The notes under the pieces: generated by a model
What the model was told of the DNA's origin: nothing
What the model saw: only the letters and a program-made list of their open reading frames with translations
The model's database searches: none
Origin: Armatimonadota bacterium
Lineage (GTDB): Bacteria; Armatimonadota; UBA5829
Direction of reading: 5' to 3'
Assembly: GCA_039679645.1 (NCBI GenBank)
Contig: JBDKUO010000039.1
Span: forward strand, 62,001 to 126,000
DNA length: 64,000 nucleotides
Shown here: positions 1 through 9,100 of the stretch, one piece after another
Numbering within the stretch: the stretch's first letter is position 1
How the letters are laid out: every line of letters begins with the position of its first letter
Translations under genes and position numbers: made by a program

Positions 1-1
1 G

Positions 2-538
2 CTCATGAATATGCCAAATGTGCTCAAGGCTGTTCATTTGCTTAACGATGAAATAGGGATATCCATGCGCAGGCTCACTATATCCACTGTCGGCATCACA
101 CCTGCCATCAGGAAACTCGCCGAAATGGACCTTCAGCTCACTCTTGCAATCTCACTGCATGCTCCCGACGATGAGATAAGACAGAGTCTGATCCCTCTGG
201 CTAACAAATTTCCACTGCAGGATCTGATCAAAGCATGCAAGGATTATGCTGACCGCACCAGCCGCAGGGTTACGTTCGAATATCTATTGATATCCGGCAT
301 AAATGACGGCCCCGCGCACGCCGCAAAACTGGCGGCTCTGCTCAAGGGGATGCTCTGCCATGTAAACCTGATTCCATATAACGAAGTCCCCGGCAAGCCA
401 TATAAAAAGCCCTCAAAGAAATCGATTGCCGCGTTTCGCGATATTCTCGACAATAATGGCATTGACGTCACACAGCGCTTGGAGCGAGGACATTCGGTGT
501 CCGCCGCCTGCGGTCAACTCCGTCGCTCCACGTCCTAA
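2..538 (+). CDS. rlmN: 23S rRNA (adenine-C2) methyltransferase RlmN, 3' part only
   Basis: C-terminal half of the radical-SAM enzyme that methylates A2503 of 23S rRNA (and A37 of some tRNAs). The frame is open to the window edge; the first in-frame ATG is internal, because the residues before NMPNV match the family's GEPL-x-N stretch. Visible family features are SLHAPDD, the conserved NLIPYNEVPG segment, and near the end SAACGQL, whose cysteine is the methyl-carrying residue of the family. The CxxxCxxC cluster lies upstream, outside the window. Nothing suggests it is broken. Identification is secure from the motif order. Confidence 0.93.
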   Translation, partial: LMNMPNVLKAVHLLNDEIGISMRRLTISTVGITPAIRKLAEMDLQLTLAISLHAPDDEIRQSLIPLANKFPLQDLIKACKDYADRTSRRVTFEYLLISGINDGPAHAAKLAALLKGMLCHVNLIPYNEVPGKPYKKPSKKSIAAFRDILDNNGIDVTQRLERGHSVSAACGQLRRSTS

Positions 539-540
539 AA

Positions 541-801
541 CTATGCTGCCTGGCTGGTCACAAGTTTTCCGACATCGGTGCCCCTGCCGACAGTATGACG
601 AGCCTGGACCTGTTCGAGATTACGAGACACATAACGCAGCAGGCAGCCCGGTGAACACAAGTCAAGATCGATATTCGAGCAGACAAGTTCCTCGTGTGTT
701 CCCGCAGATCTTATTTCGATGCTCGACATTACAAGCCATGAGTCACCGTTCGTGGTCTGTTTTCCACATTCTTCGCAAACTTTTACCGTCCGTATCGACA
801 T
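541..801 (-). CDS. small zinc-binding-like hypothetical protein
   Basis: Predicted 86 residues. Two cysteine pairs, CEEC near the N-terminus and a later C-x4-CSPGC group, suggest a treble-clef or zinc-ribbon fold binding one zinc ion. I do not recognise the family. A GTG lies 12 nt further upstream, but the ribosome-binding sequence AAAGGTGG overlaps that GTG and sits 8 nt before the ATG used here, so the ATG (MSIRTV) is preferred. The gene converges on rlmN, with stops 3 nt apart. The metal site is inferred from cysteine spacing only. Confidence 0.6.
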   Translation of the reverse strand: MSIRTVKVCEECGKQTTNGDSWLVMSSIEIRSAGTHEELVCSNIDLDLCSPGCLLRYVSRNLEQVQARHTVGRGTDVGKLVTSQAA

Positions 802-992
802 CTTTGTTGCCACCTTTCAATAAGCGCTAGCTCTATAATACCCAAGAAAAGTTGCGCTAATCTTATTTTCATAAAACCCGGTAATAACCGTCTTTCCAAG
901 AAAGCTCATACTTTACTGTCTTTAATTTTGAACTCAAAGACATTTGCATACGTATTAGTTGTGAGAACACCTACTCGAAAAGATGAGATTAA

Positions 993-2021
993 ATGAGAGC
1001 AATATCAGTTTTTGTAATGATCGCGATAGTTGCAACTGCCGCATTCGCGTTCAGCGCTGCAAATAACGTTTCCTATCCATATCACTCTGAGCGTTTTACA
1101 CGGTTTGTCAATGAGTCATACAGTGTAAATTGTGCAAAGGGCACCACCGACTTTTACACTTGGATGGAAAAAGCTTACAAGTCGTCGAACCGCGCCTATC
1201 CGGGTAAAGAGAAACTCGGCCTTGAAAGCCTTATGTATGCAAAGCGGCTTGATTTTGATCGCATTAAGAATGCTAACATAAAGACAACTGCACAGATCAA
1301 CTTCGCCTCCTGGCTGCACCGGACAATCAAGACAATAATCCCCAGGTTCAGCCTGGATCGCGGTTTCGAGTTCTGCAATGTAGTCAGATATGGTGAGAGG
1401 CAGTGTTTCCTGCAATCCGTGCTGATAGCCGGGCTGCTGCAAAGGGCAGGAGTCAACGCCGGTGTGGTGATGGTCTATAAAAACATCCGAGGCGAGCAGA
1501 CAAATAACGGTCATGCCGTGGTGCTGGTCAAACTGCCGGATAAAAAGGATATCATTGTCGACGCATCAGAGCCGGAGCCGTTCGCCCGTCAGCGCGGGCT
1601 TTTTGTCAGGACAATGGACTATCGTTACGTAGACCCCGTATATGAAGATAAATCCGACAAAATTCGCTGTTTCAAACCTTCATCGGGCAGCGGTAAGATC
1701 GAGACCGCTAGAGTAAAAACGCTCGATACGGCATTTCTTGATTCGCAGTTCTGGTATTACAGGGGCGAGCGCGCCAATGGAGGTCTGCTTGCGTCAAAGA
1801 AGACTCATGAAGGTCTGGAGAAATCAGCGAGGTGCTTCGAGACAAGCATGAAACGCTGCCCTCAAAACCCGCTCACTGTCTACATGCTTGGCCGGGTCTA
1901 TCTGGATCAGGGACGCACCGCACTTGCGAGGCAAACGCTATACCGTGCGAAAAGCCTTTACATGAGGTTCGGCTGGGTACCCGAAGGGCTCAGAGTGTTC
2001 CTGGCTAAGGCTAGAGGCTGA
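993..2021 (+). CDS. secreted transglutaminase-like cysteine protein with C-terminal TPR-like helices
   Basis: 342 residues. The N-terminus is a signal peptide (hydrophobic VFVMIAIVATAAFAF, residues 6-20). The central part carries a transglutaminase/papain-like triad in the expected order: Cys138 (in ERQCFLQS), His174 (in NGHAVVLV) and Asp190 (in IIVDAS). A C-terminal segment, about 275-325, reads like one or two TPR helical repeats (cluster of NPLTVYMLGRVYLDQGR type). The likely role is extracytoplasmic peptide or cell-wall processing, or a non-enzymatic binding domain; the substrate is unknown. It stands alone, with a strong hairpin just downstream. Domain call is moderately sure, function is not. 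Confidence 0.7.
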   Translation: MRAISVFVMIAIVATAAFAFSAANNVSYPYHSERFTRFVNESYSVNCAKGTTDFYTWMEKAYKSSNRAYPGKEKLGLESLMYAKRLDFDRIKNANIKTTAQINFASWLHRTIKTIIPRFSLDRGFEFCNVVRYGERQCFLQSVLIAGLLQRAGVNAGVVMVYKNIRGEQTNNGHAVVLVKLPDKKDIIVDASEPEPFARQRGLFVRTMDYRYVDPVYEDKSDKIRCFKPSSGSGKIETARVKTLDTAFLDSQFWYYRGERANGGLLASKKTHEGLEKSARCFETSMKRCPQNPLTVYMLGRVYLDQGRTALARQTLYRAKSLYMRFGWVPEGLRVFLAKARG

Positions 2022-2044
2022 ATAATTCAGCGCAAATAACTCTT

Positions 2045-2092
2045 GTATTCCCTCTCCCACAGCGCTCTCCCCTTATGTGGGAGAGGGAATAC
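2045..2092. terminator. 17-bp perfect hairpin between convergent genes (CTCTCC family)
   Basis: GTATTCCCTCTCCCACA (2045-2061) pairs perfectly with its complement at 2076-2092 across a 14-nt loop. It lies between the stops of a plus-strand and a minus-strand gene, so it probably ends both transcripts. Its CCCTCTCC/GGAGAGGG words recur at 52684 and 56037, so it may also belong to a dispersed repeat family. Confidence 0.6.
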
Positions 2093-2103
2093 ACCTCAAT
2101 TAC

Positions 2104-2859
2104 TTAAAACGGCCACCGCTTAGACTTTGGCCTGCTGCTGTTTTTGCCTATCTCGATCAGCTCAGGCACGGTCACAAAGCGATAACCTTTCTTTCGCAGT
2201 TCCTCTATTATCAATGGTGTCGCCGCGACATCCTTCCACCTGCTGGGGAATGAACCGTCGTGCGCCAGTATCACGGCCCCTGGGCGTATATGTTGAATCA
2301 CGCGCTTGGCCATTGCCTCGGGTGTCGGCGCATCATGATGGTCTGCGCATACTGTCCAGAGCACAGTGCGATAACCTTCCTCTTCAGCGATAGTAAAGAC
2401 CATTCCGTCAATCATCCCGCGCGGCGGCCTGAATAGATGTGCGCGCTTGCCGGTCATTCGCTCAATTACATCCTCGCACTTTTCGAGTTCTTTTATTACC
2501 TGAGCCTGGGTATTGGCTTCTATGTTGCGCGGATGCGTATATGTGTGGTTTGCGATCACATCGCCCTGTTCGAGCACGTCCTTCACCACGTCGGGGTACT
2601 TCTCCATGTCCCGGCCTATCATAAAAAATGTAGCCTTGACATTATACCTTTTCAAAATAGCCAGTATCTCGGGAGTGTATTTGGGGTGCGGGCCGTCGTC
2701 ATAAGTGAGAGCGCAGACCTTTTCCTTGGTCGGGACCCTGTATATTACCTCGCCTCGCCATGACTGCGTGCGCACTTCCTTGTGCGCGGTCGATATTACC
2801 AGCAGCACTATCAGTATAAGCTCGAAGATCGTGCGAAAGATGCCGATATTTCTCCTCAT
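2104..2859 (-). CDS. polysaccharide deacetylase (CE4/NodB), membrane-anchored
   Basis: 251 residues, with an N-terminal hydrophobic segment (about 8-24) acting as signal anchor. NodB homology motifs appear in order: TYDDGP (Asp54/Asp55), the metal-binding HTYTHP (His105, His109), RPPRG, a VLWT segment, and the late AHDG histidine. These enzymes remove N- or O-acetyl groups from chitooligosaccharides, peptidoglycan or acetylated exopolysaccharide using a divalent metal. All catalytic residues look intact. Its start overlaps the stop of the upstream paralogue by 4 nt (ATGA), implying a translationally coupled tandem pair. Precise substrate is unknown. Confidence 0.9.
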   Translation of the reverse strand: MRRNIGIFRTIFELILIVLLVISTAHKEVRTQSWRGEVIYRVPTKEKVCALTYDDGPHPKYTPEILAILKRYNVKATFFMIGRDMEKYPDVVKDVLEQGDVIANHTYTHPRNIEANTQAQVIKELEKCEDVIERMTGKRAHLFRPPRGMIDGMVFTIAEEEGYRTVLWTVCADHHDAPTPEAMAKRVIQHIRPGAVILAHDGSFPSRWKDVAATPLIIEELRKKGYRFVTVPELIEIGKNSSRPKSKRWPF

Positions 2860-3677
2860 TTGCCCCTCATCATCTCGTCGATGGTCACAAACTCATAACC
2901 CTTGTCTTTCAGGGTTTGAATGACCTTCGGCAGGACATCTATAGTCTCCTTCACGCCGTCATGGATGAGAATAATCCCGCCCGGCTCTACCTTTTCTATA
3001 ATGCGTTGTGTGATAACGTCAGCGCCGGGGCTCGCATAGTCGCCCGGGTCGTCAGTCCAGAGAATCAGCTTGTAACCCAGAGCCTCTGCCACTTGAGCCA
3101 CGTTGTCATTATAGTCGCCGCCGGGTGGACGAAACAGATGCGGCGGCCTGCCGATTATCTTACTCAAGACAAGCCCGCAGGCCTTTATCTCCGTGGCTAT
3201 GTATCCGCTGGGAATCTTGGTCAGATTGACATGATGATATGTGTGGTTACCCACATTATGGCCGCCGCCGACTTCGGCTTTGACCAGAGCAGGGTTACGT
3301 TCCGCCAACTCACCGACAAGAAAAAACGTTGCTTTTATGTTATATCGCCGCAGTATTTCGAGTATCTTGGGTGTGTATTTCGGATGCGGGCCGTCATCAA
3401 ATGTAAGGGCAACCTGCTTTTTTGCCGGGTCGCCGCGCATCAGCAGCGTCCGCGCTATTCCTCTCGATAACTCCTCGTTGTGTTGAGCGATAAGCTCCGG
3501 CACACTTTTGTATGCCTCTGTGCGGGCATGGACCCAGTAAGTATCATGCTCCCTGGCATCTACCAGCAGCGGGTTCGCAACCACCGGGACAGCTTTCTTC
3601 TTGGCAAATGCATTTACATTCGACAAAACAAATAGCATGCATATAAACATGCATACTGCGGTCAATCTATTTCTCAT
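2856..3677 (-). CDS. polysaccharide deacetylase (CE4/NodB), secreted
   Basis: 273 residues with a signal peptide (about 1-25, ending near VNAFA). CE4 motifs are complete: TFDDGPHPKYTP (Asp94/Asp95), HTYHH metal site, RPPGG, LWTDDPGDY and ILIHDG. It is a diverged tandem copy of the following gene: the DDGPHPKYTP-IL stretch is almost identical in both. A spacer of about 60 residues between signal peptide and catalytic domain is absent from the sister. It follows a COG4299 acetyltransferase gene closely on the same strand, so an acetylation/deacetylation cassette for a surface glycan is plausible (inference). Confidence 0.9.
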   Translation of the reverse strand: MRNRLTAVCMFICMLFVLSNVNAFAKKKAVPVVANPLLVDAREHDTYWVHARTEAYKSVPELIAQHNEELSRGIARTLLMRGDPAKKQVALTFDDGPHPKYTPKILEILRRYNIKATFFLVGELAERNPALVKAEVGGGHNVGNHTYHHVNLTKIPSGYIATEIKACGLVLSKIIGRPPHLFRPPGGDYNDNVAQVAEALGYKLILWTDDPGDYASPGADVITQRIIEKVEPGGIILIHDGVKETIDVLPKVIQTLKDKGYEFVTIDEMMRGK

Positions 3678-3687
3678 TCTTTCTCCG

Positions 3688-4800
3688 TCAGACTCTCAGA
3701 TATATACGCTTATGGTGCAGCCATAACAAAATCAGCCACCAGAATGCGAGGTAAGAGATCGTGTACAGCCATCCGCCCGCGATCTTGCCTGTATGCATGG
3801 TAAAGAAGCGAAGGAACGCCGTCTGTATTGAAAGCGTTGACCCATTGTGGCAGGTCCAGTGCCATTCCCACAATACAAACACTTTAACCATGATCGGCAG
3901 CACATACGCAACAATCGCGTTGGACCCATAGACAACAAGCGGGAATGCCCATGCTTTCCATTCAAGTACATCGATCATATAGTATAGCACACCCAGCACG
4001 CCACATGCCCATCCCGCTGTAAACAATATATATGATGGCGTCCACACAGGCTTGTTAAATGGCAGATCAATATTCCAGAGCAGCCCCAAACCCGCGAGAA
4101 CCAACCCGCCGGCAAGCAGATATACTACTTTGCGCACAGGGCGAATATTCTCGCGGCGCAGCATGTCGCCGACTGCGGTGCCGATCAGCACCAACGCTGA
4201 GGTTGGTATAACTGAGATCAGACCACTCAGGTGATATGCTCCCAGATACACATCGTTTATGTGCTTGATGATATTCTGGCTCTCGCTGAAGACTCCCGAG
4301 CCCACACCCGGAATCGGCACAAACCTGATAAGCGCCCAGTGAGCCATCAGGAATGCGGCAGCAATGACAAGCCTCCAGACTGTCGGCAGCGAATATAACA
4401 GCGCCGCTGCGAAAAACGCCAGACCGATCAATTGCAGCACTCCAAGATCGAATAAGGGCGTCTTTGCAATGCTTGAGTCTATCAGGCAGCCGAGAAAGAC
4501 CAATGCCAGCATTCGGTTACATGCCCTCATATAATAACGAACAGTAGAGAGGCCCTTTTTCTTGTGTGAAGCAAATGCATAGGGTATTGCTACCCCGACT
4601 ATGAACAGAAACCATGGAAACACCATATCGGCGAAAGTCACACCGTTGTTCCAGCGCGCATGCTGAAGATGGCTTGGCGTAGCAGTATCCAGGGCAATGT
4701 TGTTAACCAGCAGCATGCCCAGTATAGTAAGTCCGCGAAATGCATCAAGTGATACAAGGCGTCTTTGTTGAGAGCCAATCTGTTGCTCCAACTTATGCAA
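3688..4800 (-). CDS. COG4299 family membrane acyltransferase (heparan-alpha-glucosaminide N-acetyltransferase-like)
   Basis: 370 residues with about ten hydrophobic segments. The N-terminal family block is clear: RRLVSLDAFRG, LLVNN and DMVFPWFLFIVGVAIP. Relatives (NagX/DUF5009, human HGSNAT) transfer acetyl groups across membranes to amino sugars; the bacterial substrate is generally unproven. It runs in the same direction as the two deacetylases downstream, 10 nt before the second one, suggesting one transcription unit. A clear paralogue is transcribed divergently from 4923, and the gap between them carries a 9-bp inverted repeat. Start chosen at the ATG beginning MHKLEQQ, 15-16 residues before the conserved block. 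Confidence 0.85.
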   Translation of the reverse strand: MHKLEQQIGSQQRRLVSLDAFRGLTILGMLLVNNIALDTATPSHLQHARWNNGVTFADMVFPWFLFIVGVAIPYAFASHKKKGLSTVRYYMRACNRMLALVFLGCLIDSSIAKTPLFDLGVLQLIGLAFFAAALLYSLPTVWRLVIAAAFLMAHWALIRFVPIPGVGSGVFSESQNIIKHINDVYLGAYHLSGLISVIPTSALVLIGTAVGDMLRRENIRPVRKVVYLLAGGLVLAGLGLLWNIDLPFNKPVWTPSYILFTAGWACGVLGVLYYMIDVLEWKAWAFPLVVYGSNAIVAYVLPIMVKVFVLWEWHWTCHNGSTLSIQTAFLRFFTMHTGKIAGGWLYTISYLAFWWLILLWLHHKRIYLRV

Positions 4801-4815
4801 TATCCTCTCTAAATC

Positions 4816-4856
4816 GGATCACATTTATTTTACGTGTTTTTGCCCTTATGTGATCC
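4816..4856. promoter_or_regulatory. inverted repeat GGATCACAT-N23-ATGTGATCC between divergent paralogues
   Basis: Perfect 9-bp inverted repeat (4816-4824 and 4848-4856) in the 122-nt gap between two divergent acetyltransferase genes. The half-site contains TCACA/TGTGA, reminiscent of CRP/FNR-type half sites but with a much wider spacing. It is a plausible shared operator or loop-forming site; no regulator is identified. Confidence 0.4.
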
Positions 4857-4922
4857 TGTATTTTGAAAAAACCATGGAACGCCATGCATTTCATTAGTGT
4901 ATTATTAGATAGGGGGTTTGTT

Positions 4923-5957
4923 TTGGATACATGCGCACAAAAACAAATTGGCGGCAGGTTTCTCGCGCTGGACGCTCTGCGCGGCCTGAGTGTTTTTTTA
5001 ATGCTGCTGGTCAACAATTTCGGCGTCGGGCCGGATACGCCCAAATTTCTGATGCATGCACAGTGGTCGGGCGGCGTTCGACTTGCGGACTTCGTATTTC
5101 CCTGGTTTTTGTATTGTGTAGGAGTTGCGATACCGTTTTCAGTCGCATCTGCACGAAAACGGGCTGTGCCGGTGTGGAGATATGACTTACGCTCGGTCCG
5201 ACGTGTTATATTGTTGATTGCATTGGGAGTGCTGGTAAGCAGCGCTGCTGAGCACGGCTTAGACTTCACACTCGGCACACTGGCCCTCATCGGACTCTCA
5301 TATGCAGCCGGATCACTGCTTTATGATCTCCCTGCCCACAGAAGAGCGATTATTGCACTATTGATGCTGGCCGCATACTGGGTTGTGATCAAATTTTTGC
5401 CTAACCCGGGTGTGCATGCAGGCGCATTTGACGAAGGGCGCAACATCATCCACCACATCAACCAAAAATATCTCGCCCCGTTAAATCTCGATGGTCTTCC
5501 ACTGGTGATCCCGACATCAGCTCTTGTGATGATCGGCAGTCTGATAGGTGACCTTACACGAACGGACAGAATCAGCCGGAATTGCAAGGCATCCGTTTTG
5601 GCCGGATGCGGTGCCGCGCTCGTCCTGGCTGGCTATCTCTGGAGCTTCAGCATACCGTTCAACAAGCCGCTGTGGACGTCATCATACGTGCTTTTTGCCG
5701 CAGGCACGGCGACTATTATGCTAGGCATCTTTCACTTTGCAATTGATATGCGGGGCAGGAAAATCTGGGCATACCCGCTTTTGGTTTTCGGATCAAATGC
5801 GATAGTAGTATATGTAGCGCCTATAGTTTTCAAATCGCTGGTGCTGCATCCCGTTCATATAAGCACAGGCGGCTGGCTGCGCTCCCTGGGCTATGCAGCA
5901 TTCTGGTGGATCATACTATGGGTGCTTTATAGAAAGAGGCTCTTCCTGAAAGTATGA
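4923..5957 (+). CDS. COG4299 family membrane acyltransferase, divergent paralogue
   Basis: About 344 residues and roughly ten membrane segments. Blocks FLALDALRG, LLVNNFG and DFVFPWFLYCVGVAIPF match the 3688-4800 protein, and the C-terminal FGSNAIVVYV / AAFWWIILW blocks also correspond. I chose the TTG at 4923 because AGGGGG lies 6 nt before it and because it leaves an N-terminal tail about as long as the paralogue's; a longer frame opens at TTG 4863 without a good binding site. Role as for the sister: likely transmembrane acetyl transfer to a sugar. Divergent duplicates suggest separate substrates or conditions. Confidence 0.83.
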   Translation: MDTCAQKQIGGRFLALDALRGLSVFLMLLVNNFGVGPDTPKFLMHAQWSGGVRLADFVFPWFLYCVGVAIPFSVASARKRAVPVWRYDLRSVRRVILLIALGVLVSSAAEHGLDFTLGTLALIGLSYAAGSLLYDLPAHRRAIIALLMLAAYWVVIKFLPNPGVHAGAFDEGRNIIHHINQKYLAPLNLDGLPLVIPTSALVMIGSLIGDLTRTDRISRNCKASVLAGCGAALVLAGYLWSFSIPFNKPLWTSSYVLFAAGTATIMLGIFHFAIDMRGRKIWAYPLLVFGSNAIVVYVAPIVFKSLVLHPVHISTGGWLRSLGYAAFWWIILWVLYRKRLFLKV

Positions 5958-6098
5958 GCCAATTGCAAAATTGTCCGCTGTCTTTTTTCGCTTATTGTAG
6001 GAGCAGGAAAATCGGCGAAAAAGAAATCCCGTGCTACAATACAATCATAATGAGCGTATAACTGAACTCACTCGTAAATGCCGGTCGCACAAAATATT

Positions 6099-6128
6099 TA
6101 CGGCGCGAGAGATGACCCTCGCGCCGTA
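6099..6128 (-). terminator. intrinsic terminator-like hairpin after the beta-helix gene
   Basis: Eleven-base-pair GC-rich stem TACGGCGCGAG (6099-6109) with its complement (6118-6128), loop of 8 nt. Read on the minus strand it is followed by AAATATTTT. It lies 29 nt after the stop of the large minus-strand gene. Confidence 0.65.
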
Positions 6129-6157
6129 TTTGACTATTCACCCGCTGGAGGCTTTCA

Positions 6158-9100
6158 TTAAGGGTAGTATGTCAGGTCCGATTTTGTCCTGGGTCTTACT
6201 GCTCTAAGCGTTGAACCTTTATCCGACACTATAGTAGATATACCAGTCACAACAGCCAGCTTTCCAATTGGCGGAGCAGGCGCATCATCCGGCAGATAGA
6301 CCCTCACATCATTGAGAGACCCGTCATTGATCAGCATATATGGGCGATTACCTTGAATAACTTCTTTCACCTTTCCCCAAGTAGTCACCAGCAGACCAAC
6401 GTTATTGAGCCCGCCAGCGGATTTCCATTTTTTTACATGCTTGCCGTCCGGACCGGTCACAAGTTCCCAACCCCATACTCCCGGCTGACCCTCAAATGTG
6501 CCTCCTCCAAGAGCCGAGTTGCTCATAGACAGCGGTTTTACCTCTGCGGCCACGGCTTTTAATACAGCCACTTTCGGGTTCATGATCTCGCGCTCTATGC
6601 CGGTAGTTGTAGTTATACCTTCGATATTTACCATCTGTCCCACGCTTACATTCGGAGAAGATGTCCTGACTTTAATCCCTGATATGCGATTAACGTCCTG
6701 CACATAGAATCCGTCGTCAAAGACAGCCGTCACCACCACTCCCGACACTTCTACAAGTACTCCGCTGCCGAGTTTTTTTGCCTCGCTGATGCTTACAGGC
6801 GGGTCTTCTTCCTGGAATGCTCCCATGTTTTGAGGACCGTCCGCAGGGTCACCCGCTCCAATCAAAGGCGAGCCGACGGCCAGCCTGTGATTGCAGTTAG
6901 TCCCGGGAGCCATAAACTGCGGGTCTAAAGCAATGTTGGTTAATGGACAAATGAGCGGAATTGGAGATGCGCTTGTCGGGTCAGGCAGACCCACAAACTG
7001 AGTTGCCGAGTTGCTGTAGAAATCTGAATATGTAATCCAGCACCATGGCTCGGTCGTCACGGGATCTGTCCCGCTGGTGAATATCGCTCCACCTTTTTGC
7101 GTCGAAACGGTATGTCCCGCGGTATTATTGGCCAGTATAGAGTTTCTTAATCTGAAGTTTGTGTCCGCCGCGTATATTCCGCCTCCCTGTCCTGTTGAGC
7201 CGTCGGCTCTATTTGATACTATGGTGAGTTTGTTCAATGCTGCATTCGATTCGCTATCCAGATATATTCCGCCGCCTTTGCCATCGCCGGTACCATTGCC
7301 TGCTGCGATATTTGGCTCCGACACACAGCCTATCAGGTTTTGGATTATCCTGGTAGCCGAACTGCGCGCTGCGATTCCGCCGCCATAAAACGCGTCGTTG
7401 CCCTGGATTCTATTTGCAAAAATATACGGTGAGCCCTGTTCGGCATATATTCCACCTCCGTAACCGGCATATGAAGCGACACCCGCAGCGGTATTGTCAT
7501 ATATGGTTGTGTCTCCGCTGAGGAGAGTCGCTGGAGGAGGTGTCAGGCCGTCACCTATAATCGAGGAGCTGTCATATATGTATACGCCTCCTCCCAGAGC
7601 AGCGGTGTTGTCGTTTATCCGACAAGTAGAGACATCGGCATATTCTTTGTATATACTAATGCCGCCGCCGAGTTCGGCCTTGCCGTTTGTTAGTCTAAAC
7701 GTGTCGAGCACGGTGGAAGTGTTGTCGTAAGCGGTCTTTAGTGGCTCGACAAGATATCTGTCCTGCGGTAAATGCGCAATGACTGCGCACGAATCGAACC
7801 CGTTGCCGTCAATAGTCGTCTGATTATTATTGAAATCGCGCAGCGGATACGGGTTTGGCGAATCAGTGGGTGCAACAGGTTTGCCGGACCATGCCCCATA
7901 TACCGCAACCCCATGCCAGATTAAAATATTCTGGTAATAGGTCTTGGTTGCCGGACCGCCGCGCACCCAGACAGCATAGTTTTGTGTCCATCCTGCCTGA
8001 TTGTGGCTGTCAGCGGCGTCAATTGCTTCTTGAATTGTTTCGAATGCGGTATCCCATGTCGTGCCGTCACCACTTATCATATGGCTTGCGTCAACATAGT
8101 AAGCCAGAGGATTCGCGCCGGTTGAAAGCGGTGTGCAGGCGTCTCCTTTGCCATCGCCATTTGAGTCAAGCTGATCCGGGTTAGCAGCGGAAGGACAGTT
8201 GTCGTATATATCGGCAATTCCGTCGCCATCCAATGTGTCGCTTTCCGAAAAAACGGTCGGGTCAGAGTCGATGATGTCAGCGCCGCCGTCATTGTCCTGG
8301 TCACAGAACTCATCAGCGCCTATGTCTATAGCTCCACCTACTACTCTGGGTTCGCCGTCTATATCAGACGACCCCGCTGCAGATGTATTGTAGCCTGCGT
8401 TTTTGGCAGGAGAACCATAGGTGAGGTGCAAATCACCATCATATTTGTCGTAGTATTGCGGGTCTTTCATAATATTAAAGTCTTTATTGATCGCAGGGTT
8501 AGTGCTGTAGAACGGAAAACTCAACCCGAATATATCTCCACCCGCATTGTGCCAGAGCAGGTTATAATTGAAGCTGACCGACATCCCGTCATTAACGACC
8601 GCCGTCCCGCGAGATTGAGATATTATATTATTGAGGATGTTCGCAGGACCGGAACCTGAGAGGTATATCGCCGCCCCGAAGCCATATGGACGGTCGGTAT
8701 CGGTGACCAGACCGGCATTGGGCGTGACTGAATTGCCGTAGAATGAATTGTTGATGATATTGGGAGTGCCCGGGTTTTCAAAAGCGATTGCTCCACCATA
8801 AGAGGTCTCAGCATCACCCGTGCCGAGAGCGCCGCAGTCGTAGAACATATTATTCCTGATCTGCGCATCAGCGCCTATGCTATATATTGCCCCTCCGTAG
8901 GAGTAGCATGTTGCAACGCTCCCCGCTTTTTTTGAATAGCATAAGCTAAATTTGGAACGCTGTATTGTAATGCCGGGGCCTCCTTGGGCATATATAGCGC
9001 CACCTTTTGCAGTCCCTGAGTTGACAGTATCGATTTTGGCGACGTTCAAATAAAAAGTGCAGTCCGATACTATGAGTGTGGATCCATTCACATAGATAGC

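Noticed and set aside
4793-5290. 165-residue minus-strand frame across the divergent gap
   Set aside because: It overlaps both acetyltransferase genes and the operator-like repeat, and shows no family features.
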